DNA of 64,000 nt. It comes from DASVTU01 sp036387415. GTDB taxonomy: Bacteria > Acidobacteriota > Blastocatellia > Pyrinomonadales > Pyrinomonadaceae. The translations under genes and the position numbers were made by a program. The stretch is taken from positions 1-64,000 of the forward strand of contig DASVTU010000014.1 of assembly GCA_036387415.1 (NCBI GenBank), in the 5' to 3' direction. Each line of letters starts with the position of its first letter. The stretch's first letter is position 1. Shown here piece after piece: positions 54,530 to 62,683 of this stretch. Below the pieces are notes generated by a model. The model was given only the letters and a program-made list of their open reading frames with translations. It was not told the origin of the DNA and did not search any database.

Positions 54530-55117
54530 ATGACCAAAGAAACTCCCGAAGTTCTGACGAGCGAAGAAGTTTTTCGCGGGCGCATTTTTCAAGTTGCGGT
54601 CGATACGGTGCGCGAAGACGGACTGACGTACACACGCGAGGTGGTGCGTCATGGCGGTGGCGCGAGTGTCCTCGCGGTCTTCGATGATATGACAGTGGCG
54701 CTGGTGCGGCAGTATCGTCATCCGCCCGCGCGTTATCTTCTCGAACTCCCGGCGGGCAAACTCGAAGCGGGCGAGTCGCCGGAAGTTTGCGCGGCGCGAG
54801 AGTTGGAGGAAGAACTCGGAGTGGTCGCCGGACGGATGGAGCCTCTGTCGGAATTTTTCCCGACGCCAGGCTTCTGCGCCGAAAAACTCTGGGTCTTCCT
54901 TGCGACCGAACTGCGCGCCACGGCGCAACGACTCGAAGAAGACGAATTGGTCGAAGTGGTGCGGATGCCCTTTGCGCGTGCGTTGGCCATGATTGCGTCG
55001 CGCGAGATTGAAGACGCCAAGACGATTATCGGCCTGCTGCTCGCCGCGCCGCGTTTCGGCATCACTACTAGCACTATCACCACATCATCGGGCGACGCGG
55101 ACGAAACCACCGTGTAA
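54530..55117 (+). CDS. Nudix hydrolase (ADP-ribose pyrophosphatase-like)
   Basis: Hydrolyses nucleoside diphosphates linked to another group; likely ADP-ribose. The 195-residue protein has VRHGGGASVLAVFDDMTVAL, RQYRHPPARYLLELPAGKLE, and the Nudix box GKLEAGESPEVCAARELEEE (plus LG) at about residues 76-98. The E-L-P-A-G-K before the box and FFPTPGFCAEKLWVFLA after it are characteristic of the ADP-ribose type. A Thr/Ser tail ends the chain. The acyltransferase gene begins four bases after its stop. Confidence 0.9.
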   Translation: MTKETPEVLTSEEVFRGRIFQVAVDTVREDGLTYTREVVRHGGGASVLAVFDDMTVALVRQYRHPPARYLLELPAGKLEAGESPEVCAARELEEELGVVAGRMEPLSEFFPTPGFCAEKLWVFLATELRATAQRLEEDELVEVVRMPFARALAMIASREIEDAKTIIGLLLAAPRFGITTSTITTSSGDADETTV

Positions 55118-55121
55118 GCAC

Positions 55122-56084
55122 ATGCGACGAAGCGACGCTTCCATCAAAACTGACACTAAAAATGATGCTCGCGCTACGCTCGCAAACGGCGCGACGACGC
55201 CACGCGACCACGCGACCGCACAGGAAGTTGCCGACGAAAGCGACACATCACACGCACGCGACACGACAGCGACAAACGACACGACGTGGGCTGACAACAC
55301 AGGTCAGACGAGCGACACGTCGCCGACGGATGCGCCGCGTACCGCACCGCCGCGCCCGCCGACGTTGGTTAACTATCTTCATTCGTTGGTCGCCATCCCG
55401 CTCATCCATCTCTACACCATCGTGATGGGCACGCTCTCGCTCGCCGTCTCCGTGTTCGACCCGCGCGGGCGTCGGCAGCATTGGTGCGCGCAGACGTGGT
55501 GCCGAATGATTGCGCGCACGACCTTGACGCGCGTCCGTGTGCACGGCGCGGAGCATGTCCGTCCGGGCGCGTCCTATGTCTTTCTCTCGACGCATCAAAG
55601 TTGGATGGATATTCCCGTGATGCTCGGTTACCTTCCCGCGCAACTACGCATCGCCGCCAAAAAGGAGGTCTTCAAAATCCCCTTTCTCGGCTGGCACATG
55701 CGTCGCGGCGGACACATCCCTATTGACCGTGCTTCGACCGACGATGCCGTGGCGACACTCAAGCGCGCGGCGGGCGGCATCAGCGACGGCATCTGCGCCT
55801 TCATATTTCCCGAAGGCACGCGCTCGCGCGACGGCGCACTCCAACCATTCAAAAAAGGTGGATTCAAACTCGCTTTGCAGGCGGGCGTGCCCATCATCCC
55901 CGTCACCATCGTCGGCACGCGGCAGGTCTTGCCGCGCGACTCCATCATCTTTCGACGCGGCGCTGTCGATATGTACATCGACGCGCCCATCCCGACCGCC
56001 AACCTCGGCGACGATTCGCTCCCCTTCTTGATGGAAGCCGTGCGCGCAAAGATGGCGAGCCACTTTAACGACTCGCAAGACTAG
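55122..56084 (+). CDS. plsC: Second PlsC-family acyltransferase with Asp/Thr-rich head
   Basis: 1-acyl-glycerol-3-phosphate acyltransferase homologue, 320 residues. Residues 1-78 are low-complexity Asp/Thr/Ala/Pro, absent from usual PlsC. A membrane segment follows (about 83-112), then motif I STHQSWMD (His158, Asp163), RGGHIPIDR, motif III FPEGTRSRDG at 229-238 and PFKKGGFKLALQAGVPIIPV. The ATG at 55122 comes four bases after the Nudix stop, so the genes are probably co-transcribed. With the homologue at 17048-17908 there are two in this window; the symbol is by family. Confidence 0.88.
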   Translation: MRRSDASIKTDTKNDARATLANGATTPRDHATAQEVADESDTSHARDTTATNDTTWADNTGQTSDTSPTDAPRTAPPRPPTLVNYLHSLVAIPLIHLYTIVMGTLSLAVSVFDPRGRRQHWCAQTWCRMIARTTLTRVRVHGAEHVRPGASYVFLSTHQSWMDIPVMLGYLPAQLRIAAKKEVFKIPFLGWHMRRGGHIPIDRASTDDAVATLKRAAGGISDGICAFIFPEGTRSRDGALQPFKKGGFKLALQAGVPIIPVTIVGTRQVLPRDSIIFRRGAVDMYIDAPIPTANLGDDSLPFLMEAVRAKMASHFNDSQD

Positions 56085-56113
56085 ACTCGACAGACGTGTT
56101 CAAGACAGACGAA

Positions 56114-56178
56114 CGTCGAACATCGGGCAAGGCGAACTGGTTCAAGTTGAACCAGTTCGCCTTGCCCGATGTTCGACG
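56114..56178. terminator. 32-bp perfect hairpin between convergent genes
   Basis: Arms 56114-56145 and 56147-56178 are perfectly complementary with a single central base. It lies between plsC (+) and the secreted unknown (-). It has no 7-base period, so it differs from the heptamer class. A bidirectional terminator is the simplest reading. Confidence 0.8.
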
Positions 56179-56204
56179 CCGTAAACAAAGCGTGTGCTCT
56201 GTCG

Positions 56205-56759
56205 CTATGGTCTGTGTGTGTAGAATAGTCGGTTGACGACGAAGCCGTAACCAGTTTTGGGCGGGTCGTAGAAGACGCCCAAGCCGAAGACGGTGGTGCC
56301 GCGAGTATCGTTCAAGTTGGTACGCGTCGTCATATTGAGGAAGACGCCCTCAAACTTCTCTGTGGTTCCGTCGTCGTAAACCTTTGTGGCGGTCAGCAAC
56401 GCACCTTCGATTCTGGCGTCCCTCAGTGTGAATCGCCGTTCACGACCGGGCGCGGGTTCCGAGCCGTTTGCTTCCACTCTGCCGTCGGCAGCGACCTGTA
56501 TGTTGAGTGGTGTGCCAAAGTCGGCGATGTAGGTTCCGGCGTAGTCCCTCGCATCTCTCTTGAGAGCAAGTTCGCTGCGAATCTCCAAAAACTTCTCGAC
56601 CCTGACGCCGTATTTCTCTTTGACCTTATGCTTGCTCTTGTTGAAGTGAGCCGCTATCTCCTGCGCTCGTTGTTGGGCGTTGGAGCGGACGGCGGCGTCG
56701 CTGTTCGGAGTGATGAGCGAAAAGCCGATAATTAACGCGGCGGCGAGAAATTTACGCAT
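56205..56759 (-). CDS. Secreted protein of unknown function
   Basis: A 184-residue exported protein with signal peptide MRKFLAAALIIGFSLITPNS. A charged helical segment (NAQQRAQEIAAHFNKSKHKV) is followed by a beta-rich domain with YAGTYIADFGTPLNIQVAAD, RRFTLRDARIEGALLTATKV, then GVFLNMTTRTN and GLGVFYDPPKTGYGF. This looks like a small barrel of the lipocalin-like or DUF type; I cannot name it. The ATG at 56759 has GAGAGG eight bases or so upstream. The longer upstream frame runs into an octamer repeat and is rejected. Confidence 0.7.
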   Translation of the reverse strand: MRKFLAAALIIGFSLITPNSDAAVRSNAQQRAQEIAAHFNKSKHKVKEKYGVRVEKFLEIRSELALKRDARDYAGTYIADFGTPLNIQVAADGRVEANGSEPAPGRERRFTLRDARIEGALLTATKVYDDGTTEKFEGVFLNMTTRTNLNDTRGTTVFGLGVFYDPPKTGYGFVVNRLFYTHRP

Positions 56760-56867
56760 CTGTTTCCCTCTCGTAATCTGTATTTCCGACTCAAATATGT
56801 AAACACCGCACGCGAGGGTTTTGTGGCACAAAATTACGTGCACCCCGCCAAGCCCTTTTTGCAAACG

Positions 56868-57003
56868 ACAACTAGCCATAGAGACACAGCGGCACGGAGA
56901 TATGTAGAAAGCAAAACGCAGTTAGATGCAGGACTATTTTGTCTGCTTTCCGCTTTTTGCAAACAACCTTCTTTCCTCTGTGTCCACGTGTCTCTGTAGC
57001 AAG
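56868..57003. repeat. Octamer-unit hairpin (AGAGACAC family)
   Basis: Left units AGAGACAC, AGCGGCAC, GGAGATAT. Right units CTCTGTGT, CCACGTGT, CTCTGTAG. An inner pair GAAAGCAAAACGCAG/CTGCTTTCCGCTTTTTGC-like stretch adds to the hairpin. It fills most of the 328-base gap between a minus-strand gene and the CPBP gene. The same octamer family occurs at about 41924. Confidence 0.72.
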
Positions 57004-57087
57004 TTTTGAAACTGATTCTTGATTGCGAGTCGTTTGGCAGCGGCGCGGTTGACCGCTTCGCGCAAACTCTCTTACACTCCCCACATC

Positions 57088-57990
57088 GTGAGCACACCGA
57101 CGACACCCTTTCAGGAAAATCCCTATCAGGATTTCGCGCCCGAACCGCCGCCCGCTCTGCCCGCCGCAGAGATTGACCCGAACAATCCGCCGTGGGGCGT
57201 GGGCGCGGGCGTGCTGGTGTGGCTGGCGAGCATCGCGCTGTTGCTCATCGTGCAGACGGCGGCGGTGCTTCCATACGTTTTCTACAAATATCGCGGAGCC
57301 AACATCGCGGAGATAACGGCGGTGTTGACCACCGATGCCAACGTGTTGCTCGTCGGCATCATCTCGACCATTCCGGCGCATCTGCTGACGCTGCTTCTCG
57401 TCTGGGCACTCGTCACACACTTTGGACGGCGGCCATTCAGGGAGACGATTGGATGGAGTTGGAGCGAAAATGTGGGTCTTTGGACGAGCGTGGCGATAGC
57501 GGTTGGATTGCTCGCGCTCGGCCTCGCTTTCACGTATCTGCTCGGCGGCGCAAAGACGCCGTTTGACCAGATGTTGGAAAGTTCGCCTTCGGCGAAACTG
57601 GCAACCGCTTTCCTCGCCACCGCGACTGCGCCCATTGTCGAGGAGATGGTTTATCGCGGCATACTCTATCCCGCTTTGCAGCGAGCTATCGGGATGGCGG
57701 CGGCGGTCGTCGCCGTCGGAACGCTGTTCACGTTCGTCCACGTCGCGCAGTATTACAACAATCTAGGCGTCATCGCGGCGGTCGGCATGCTCGGCTTCGC
57801 GCTCACATACATACGCGCACGCACGGGGCGTCTGCTTCCCTGCTTCATCATTCATCTCGTCTTCAACGGAATCCAGTGCATCGGTCTGGTCGTCGAATAT
57901 CTTCAACTGCAGAACCGCAACAATGGCACGACCGAGACGACGCTCAACTCGCTCGCGCAGACGGCACATGCGCTCGCTCTCATCTTCTAA
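57088..57990 (+). CDS. CPBP-family intramembrane metalloprotease
   Basis: A 300-residue membrane protease (CAAX protease and bacteriocin-processing family). A Pro-rich cytosolic head is followed by about eight hydrophobic segments. The catalytic motif EExxxR is in APIVEEMVYRGILYPALQ (about 182-199), the second in TFVHVAQYYNN and the third in IIHLVFNGIQ. A GTG at 57088 is taken as start, as the upstream part of the frame lacks a ribosome site and family character, but the start is uncertain. The oxidoreductase gene begins five bases after its stop. Confidence 0.88.
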   Translation: MSTPTTPFQENPYQDFAPEPPPALPAAEIDPNNPPWGVGAGVLVWLASIALLLIVQTAAVLPYVFYKYRGANIAEITAVLTTDANVLLVGIISTIPAHLLTLLLVWALVTHFGRRPFRETIGWSWSENVGLWTSVAIAVGLLALGLAFTYLLGGAKTPFDQMLESSPSAKLATAFLATATAPIVEEMVYRGILYPALQRAIGMAAAVVAVGTLFTFVHVAQYYNNLGVIAAVGMLGFALTYIRARTGRLLPCFIIHLVFNGIQCIGLVVEYLQLQNRNNGTTETTLNSLAQTAHALALIF

Positions 57991-57995
57991 AAACT

Positions 57996-59495
57996 ATGGC
58001 TTACGATGTCGTGGTCGTCGGCGGAGGCATCGGAGGATTGACCACCGGGGCGCTCCTCGCGGCGAGGGGCTTGAGCGTCTGCGTCTACGAGCGAGAGACG
58101 CGCGGCGGCGGTTGCGCCGCGACCGTGGAACATTCCGGTTACATCTTCGAGCAAGGCGCGTCCGTTTATGCCTCATGGCAACCCGGAGAGATACACGCGC
58201 GCATCTTCGCCGAACTCCCCGTCGGAGCGCCAGAAGTTCGCGCCGTCTCGCCCGCCTACGTCGTCCGTCTGCCCGACGCGACAGACATCCGCGTCGGCGG
58301 CACGGAAGCGGAGTTCGATGATGCGCTGCGGCGCGGCTTTCCCGAATGTGCCGACGCCGCCGTCGAATTTTATCGAGAGATTGCGCCCATCGCTGAGACG
58401 CTCCAACGCGTCGCACTCCGTTTCCCCGCGCTCGCCGACGCCTCCAAATTCCAGCGCATGAAGCTTATCGCTTCCGAAGCACGCTATGCTCCGCGCGTGC
58501 TCGCGGCCATGAATCACACGGCGGCCATGCATCTCCAACGCACTTCCGAACGCTTCCGACGCTTCATCGACGCGCAGCTTCAAATCTTCGCGCAGACGCC
58601 GAGCGACGAGTGCGCCTATCTCTACGCGGCGGTGGCGCTCACGCAACCGCGTCGCAGCATGTACGCGATACGCGGCGGCGCAGACTCACTCGCACACGCG
58701 CTCACAGAAGCGATTCGACGGAGCGGCGGCGACGTACGCTTCGACACCACTGTGCTCAGGCTCGCATACGATGCGAGTGGCCGCGCCGTCGGCGTCGATT
58801 TGCTGAGCGGCGAACGTGTGGAAGCACGCCGCGCTGTCGTCAGTAATCTGACCGTGTGGGATACATATGGGAAACTCGTCGGCTTGAATCGCACGCCTGC
58901 GGACGTGCGCTCGCGCCTGAAAAGTTTGCATGGTTGGGGCGCGTATCTTCTCTATCTGGGGTTGGATGAAGCGGCAGCCGCGCGTCTTCCTTGCGAGCGC
59001 ATCCTCGCGCTCACCGACTGGCAGAGCGGGCAGAAGTTTAATCCCGAAGGTTCGCTTTTGATGTTCAGCGCCGCGCCTGCGTGGGACGCGCGTGCGCCCG
59101 CGAACAAACGCGCCGTCACCGTTTCGACCTTCACCGAAGCCGAACAATGGTTCAGCTTTCATCAGGACGAGACCTCGCATGAGGAGCAAGACCAACAGAG
59201 GCTCGAAGCCTGTTGGCGACGGCTTCACGCGTCGATGCCCGAACTCGGTGACGGCATCGAAGTGATTGAAACGGCGACGCCTCGTACCTTCTACGAACAG
59301 ACGCGCCGCAAACTCGGCATGGTCGGCGGCGTCGGCCAAACGCTCGGCGTCTTCGGCACAAACTCCGTCACGCATCGCACGTCGCTGCCGAATCTCTACA
59401 TGGTTGGTGATACGACTTTTCCCGGTCAGGGCGTCGCCGCCGTCTCTCATTCGGCTCTCATCGTCGCCAACGAAATCGCCCCGCCGGACGTGTAA
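57996..59495 (+). CDS. FAD-dependent oxidoreductase of the phytoene desaturase/carotenoid isomerase family
   Basis: A 499-residue flavoprotein. The dinucleotide motif VVVVGGGIGGLTTGALLAAR is at residues 5-24, followed by VYERETRGGGCAATVEHSGY. The mid region has SMYAIRGGADSLAHALTEAI and GRAVGVDLLSGERVEARRAV. The C-terminal FAD motif is NLYMVGDTTFPGQGVAAVSH. These match CrtI/CrtISO-like enzymes, which desaturate or isomerise carotenoids; other members act on different polyenes. No crt genes neighbour it, so substrate is open. Probably co-transcribed with the CPBP gene. Confidence 0.86.
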   Translation: MAYDVVVVGGGIGGLTTGALLAARGLSVCVYERETRGGGCAATVEHSGYIFEQGASVYASWQPGEIHARIFAELPVGAPEVRAVSPAYVVRLPDATDIRVGGTEAEFDDALRRGFPECADAAVEFYREIAPIAETLQRVALRFPALADASKFQRMKLIASEARYAPRVLAAMNHTAAMHLQRTSERFRRFIDAQLQIFAQTPSDECAYLYAAVALTQPRRSMYAIRGGADSLAHALTEAIRRSGGDVRFDTTVLRLAYDASGRAVGVDLLSGERVEARRAVVSNLTVWDTYGKLVGLNRTPADVRSRLKSLHGWGAYLLYLGLDEAAAARLPCERILALTDWQSGQKFNPEGSLLMFSAAPAWDARAPANKRAVTVSTFTEAEQWFSFHQDETSHEEQDQQRLEACWRRLHASMPELGDGIEVIETATPRTFYEQTRRKLGMVGGVGQTLGVFGTNSVTHRTSLPNLYMVGDTTFPGQGVAAVSHSALIVANEIAPPDV

Positions 59496-59604
59496 CACTA
59501 TCCGGCGAGGCGTCAAAGATGATTCGTTTCAAGAACGACGACAACGACTATCGACGAAGATTTGTCTTTTGCGTCGCCATCAGTCGCGTGTGTCAGGCAA
59601 ATCT

Positions 59605-60687
59605 CTACTGGTCGGCTGGCGCACGCGGGTCAATCTTGCGCGAAGCAGGGCCGTTTCTGGGGAAACCGCCCTGCGTCGGTTCGCGCGGTTCGGAGCGTGT
59701 GCGCTCAATCGGATTCGGCTGCGTGTTGTTTCGGGTAGCGTTGCCGAAGTTGGGTTGATAGCCGTTGTTTCTGCGGTCATAGCACTCGTAGCACATGCCT
59801 GTGCTGCCTATCCACGCGAGGAGGGCTGAATGGTTGAAGCCGTAGGGTGAACTCCATCCCGCGGAGAACGGGAGAAAGGTGTAGCAGCCTCTCGACGCGC
59901 TGTAGAACCATGCTCCGCGCACGGGAACTGCAAATTCGGCGGAGTACCAGAACTTATCAAACTGCCTGCTTGCCAGGAGCGCGTTGATGTTGCCTCTTGA
60001 GATTTTGCGACTCACTTCGGCAATCGAACGCGCGCGTTCCATGCTCCACAGGTCGAGCGCGTCTCGCTCAAGCTTCTTGTCAAACTTCGCCACTTCCGTT
60101 GCGCCGCCGCCCACACCGCCAATGCGCGCCTTCCGCCCGCCACGCAACAACGTCGCATCCACATCTCCTGCGCCGACGACCAACGCACGCCCGTCGTAAA
60201 CCACAACTTCGCTGACCTTGTTGGCGAGCGCGTTGATGCGATAGACGCCGCTTTTGATGATGGAGACGCCCGTGTGCGGAGTTTGAATCTTGATGAAAGC
60301 CTCTTGGTCGCCGTAGCCCGTCGCTTCGATGACGAGGCTACCCCTCGTTAACTTGAGGCGCAAATCGTCGAGCGATGCGTCCGTCAACTCAAACTCCGAA
60401 TCTCCCGCGAGACGAAGATACGAGCCGGGATTCAGCAGCACTTCGACGAGTCCGTCGGCTCCGGTCTTAACCACGTCGCCGCTTCGCAGTTCGTCGGTCG
60501 CGGCCAGTCGTCGCCAATCGCCGTCGCGCAGGACATCCACCGCGCCGGAGACGAAGTTAACCCCGCCCGCCCGTGCCGAAATGATGCGCGAATCTCTCGC
60601 CTGTCCGTGAACCGCGACGAGGCTGAAGAACGCGAAGAGGAACGCCGCTGTGAGTCGCGGCGCAAATGATTTCATGTTGAGTTTCAT
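59605..60687 (-). CDS. Secreted FecR-domain protein
   Basis: A 360-residue exported protein. The signal peptide MKLNMKSFAPRLTAAFLFAF is followed by a FecR domain at about 38-180: GGVNFVSGAVDVLRDGDWRR, TDELRSGDVVKTGADGLVEV, NPGSYLRLAGDSEFEL and KIQTPHTGVSIIKSGVYRIN. The C-terminal half holds aromatic/Gly stretches (FYSASRGCYTFLPFSAGWSS) and a Pro/Arg/Asn tail. In many acidobacteria such FecR proteins are free-standing, not part of iron signalling. The start ATG has GGAG eight bases upstream. Confidence 0.85.
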   Translation of the reverse strand: MKLNMKSFAPRLTAAFLFAFFSLVAVHGQARDSRIISARAGGVNFVSGAVDVLRDGDWRRLAATDELRSGDVVKTGADGLVEVLLNPGSYLRLAGDSEFELTDASLDDLRLKLTRGSLVIEATGYGDQEAFIKIQTPHTGVSIIKSGVYRINALANKVSEVVVYDGRALVVGAGDVDATLLRGGRKARIGGVGGGATEVAKFDKKLERDALDLWSMERARSIAEVSRKISRGNINALLASRQFDKFWYSAEFAVPVRGAWFYSASRGCYTFLPFSAGWSSPYGFNHSALLAWIGSTGMCYECYDRRNNGYQPNFGNATRNNTQPNPIERTRSEPREPTQGGFPRNGPASRKIDPRAPADQ

Positions 60688-60933
60688 GTTGGGGACTCCA
60701 TTCGGGGCAAACTGTTTCTGAACGTGCCATCGGCGGGGAGCGTCCGGTTTCTTTTGATGCTCTCAGCATACTTCCGTTTCGACGCCACAGCAAGAGCCAC
60801 CGTTGTCGCGCAATCGCGCACTAGTTGTCCGCCACGGCAATCTTCAATCAAGGGAGTTTTGAGAGGCTACGTGTCTGCGTCAATCATTTTCCGATGCGCC
60901 GTCAAGCGTTTCCTCTTTCGACCAAAATTTCTA
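60688..60933. other. Divergent intergenic region upstream of FecR and cysteine-protease genes
   Basis: No gene is supported. It contains no heptamer tract. A TATGCT on the minus strand near 60770 is a weak candidate -10 for the FecR gene. Confidence 0.35.
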
Positions 60934-60961
60934 TTGACACCCTCAAGCCAAACCGCATACT
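60934..60961 (+). promoter_or_regulatory. Promoter of the cysteine protease-lipoprotein unit
   Basis: TTGACA at 60934-60939 and CATACT at 60956-60961 are separated by 16 bases. The transcript would have a leader of about 140 bases before the ATG at 61107. Confidence 0.6.
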
Positions 60962-61106
60962 CTCTGCCCGCTTCAGCAGTTCTCTTAAACGTCTCACAAG
61001 CATGCTCTTTCGCCGTGCGAACGCCTCGTAGCTTTTAACTTTCATTCGTGAGCCATTCAAAAAATTTCCGCCGCCGCAAGCCATTCTGAAAGGAGAGCAG
61101 AGTGTC

Positions 61107-61676
61107 ATGAAAGTTTTCCTCCGGTTCTGCTGTGGAGCATTGCTCCTGTGTCTGTCGGGTTGCGTCTGCGCGCCCGAACCTATTTCAACGCAATCCGTCA
61201 CCTTACGTCCGCAGGAAACGAGCATGTGGTGTTGGGCGGCGAGCGGCGAGATGACGATGGACTTCCTCGGCGGCAACATCAGCCAGTGCGACGAAGCAAA
61301 CAAGCAGTTCAACCGCTCGGACTGCTGCCACAGCCCTGTGCCCGTCGCGTGCGTCAACGGCGGGTGGCCTGAATATAACAAGTATCAATACACCGCTGAC
61401 CGGACATCCAACACGGCTTTGAGTTGGGAGCAGGTCAAGGAACAAATTTACTGCAAGAAGAAACCGTTTGCTTTTTCGTGGCACTGGCCGGGCGGCGGCG
61501 GGCACATGATGGTCGTCTCAGGATACGTCTCTATTGATGGCGTCAATTACGTCTACATGAAAGACCCCTGGGCACCCAACGTCGGCAACGAGGAGATTAT
61601 TACTTACGACTACTACGTGAGCAGCACAGGTCATCACACACACTGGGATGATTTTTATAACATCACGAAACAGTGA
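61107..61676 (+). CDS. AvrRpt2/papain-like cysteine protease, lipoprotein
   Basis: A 189-residue secreted protease. Lipoprotein signal: GALLLCLSGCVC with lipobox LSGC (Cys19). Catalytic residues are visible: Gln36 and Cys42 in PQETSMWCWAASGEMTM, His133 in GGGGHMMVVSGY, and Asp153 in MKDPWAP. The Q...CWAA and GGHMMVV pattern belongs to the papain-like C39/C70 (AvrRpt2) group. Extra cysteines (CDEANK, DCCHS, ACVNGG, YCKKK) likely stabilise it outside the cytosol. AAGGAGAG is about nine bases upstream of the ATG. The lipoprotein gene begins 15 bases after its stop. Confidence 0.88.
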   Translation: MKVFLRFCCGALLLCLSGCVCAPEPISTQSVTLRPQETSMWCWAASGEMTMDFLGGNISQCDEANKQFNRSDCCHSPVPVACVNGGWPEYNKYQYTADRTSNTALSWEQVKEQIYCKKKPFAFSWHWPGGGGHMMVVSGYVSIDGVNYVYMKDPWAPNVGNEEIITYDYYVSSTGHHTHWDDFYNITKQ

Positions 61677-61691
61677 AAGGAGAATGCCATC

Positions 61692-62534
61692 ATGCGTCAT
61701 CCGTTTACAGTCGCCGGAGCGATGTCGATAATCCTGCTTGTGATGCTCGCGCAAGGATGCACTAACAAGGAGGCACAGCCAACGACGAATCGAAACGACA
61801 ATCAACAGGGAGGCCAAACGACGCACGCCGACGCCAAATCTGCCGCCGACCGTGGACTCGCCACGCTCGCCAAACTCGTCAACGAGCAGAACTACCGCGC
61901 GATGGGTTTTGAATCGGTCGCCGAAGTTTCCACCGCCGCGCTTGGCGAACCCATTCGTGTGTTGATGGTCAAACTCGACGCTCTGCGCGCCTATCAGCCG
62001 GGAAGCGACCCGAATCTGTTGCTCAGCGATGTGCCGCAGTCCGTCTATCCCGTCATGGTCAGAGATCAAGTGCGTTCTACCATTACTGTCTCGCAGGTCG
62101 ATGCCGGGAGGTGGACGGCGGTCAGTTTCGGCAATCCGCATCTCGCACGGCAAACAGTGCAGGCACGCAGAGCCATCAGCGCCGCGCGTCAAACCGCGCC
62201 CGGCGCGAGCGTCACTCCCTTGACGCAACAGACGCCTTCCACACAAACAACGTCTTCCCCGCGACCTTCCCCGACGACGACGCCTTCCGCGCAAACGACC
62301 GCCTCCCCGCAGGCCACGCCCGTTCAGCAGGTAGCCGTGCCTGATTTCCTTGTGCATGTGGCAGCTTTGAATCTCCGCTTCATGGCACATCGCGACGCGA
62401 GCGGCAAATTGATGCTGACGCCGCTCGAAGATGTCCCCAGTTACAATCTGAAAGCAGGCGACGCGCTTCCGGCAGAGACGGTTTTTGCCGCCCTCGTTCC
62501 TTTTGCGAGACAGTACAACGAATTGCCGATGTAG
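61692..62534 (+). CDS. Lipoprotein partner of the cysteine protease, unknown function
   Basis: A 280-residue lipoprotein with lipobox LAQGC (Cys23). A helical/beta domain at about 45-170 (GLATLAKLVNEQNYRAMGFE, SVAEVSTAALGEPIRVLMVK, SVYPVMVRDQVRSTITVSQV) is joined by a Pro/Ser/Thr linker (about 170-215) to a C-terminal segment (VPDFLVHVAALNLRFMAHRD) ending in TVFAALVPFARQYNELPM. It follows the protease at 15 bases with its own GGAG site, so they are one transcript. The role might be inhibitor, substrate or scaffold of the protease; this is inference. Confidence 0.75.
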   Translation: MRHPFTVAGAMSIILLVMLAQGCTNKEAQPTTNRNDNQQGGQTTHADAKSAADRGLATLAKLVNEQNYRAMGFESVAEVSTAALGEPIRVLMVKLDALRAYQPGSDPNLLLSDVPQSVYPVMVRDQVRSTITVSQVDAGRWTAVSFGNPHLARQTVQARRAISAARQTAPGASVTPLTQQTPSTQTTSSPRPSPTTTPSAQTTASPQATPVQQVAVPDFLVHVAALNLRFMAHRDASGKLMLTPLEDVPSYNLKAGDALPAETVFAALVPFARQYNELPM

Positions 62535-62575
62535 CAGCGACTTTGAGAGTCGCATTTCATACAACGATTGCGACT

Positions 62576-62616
62576 AAAACGCCTCGCTTCTTTGTCAAAG
62601 AGAAGCGAGGCGTTTT
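62576..62616. terminator. Bidirectional terminator between the lipoprotein and HExxH genes
   Basis: AAAACGCCTCGCTTCT (62576-62591) pairs perfectly with 62601-62616 around a nine-base loop, ending in TTTT on either strand. The genes converge here. Confidence 0.88.
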
Positions 62617-62683
62617 GCGTTGCGGTTACTGGTTGCGGTTGAAAGCGCTGGTGGCAGTCGTGGTCGTCAGTTTCTTCGACGGC

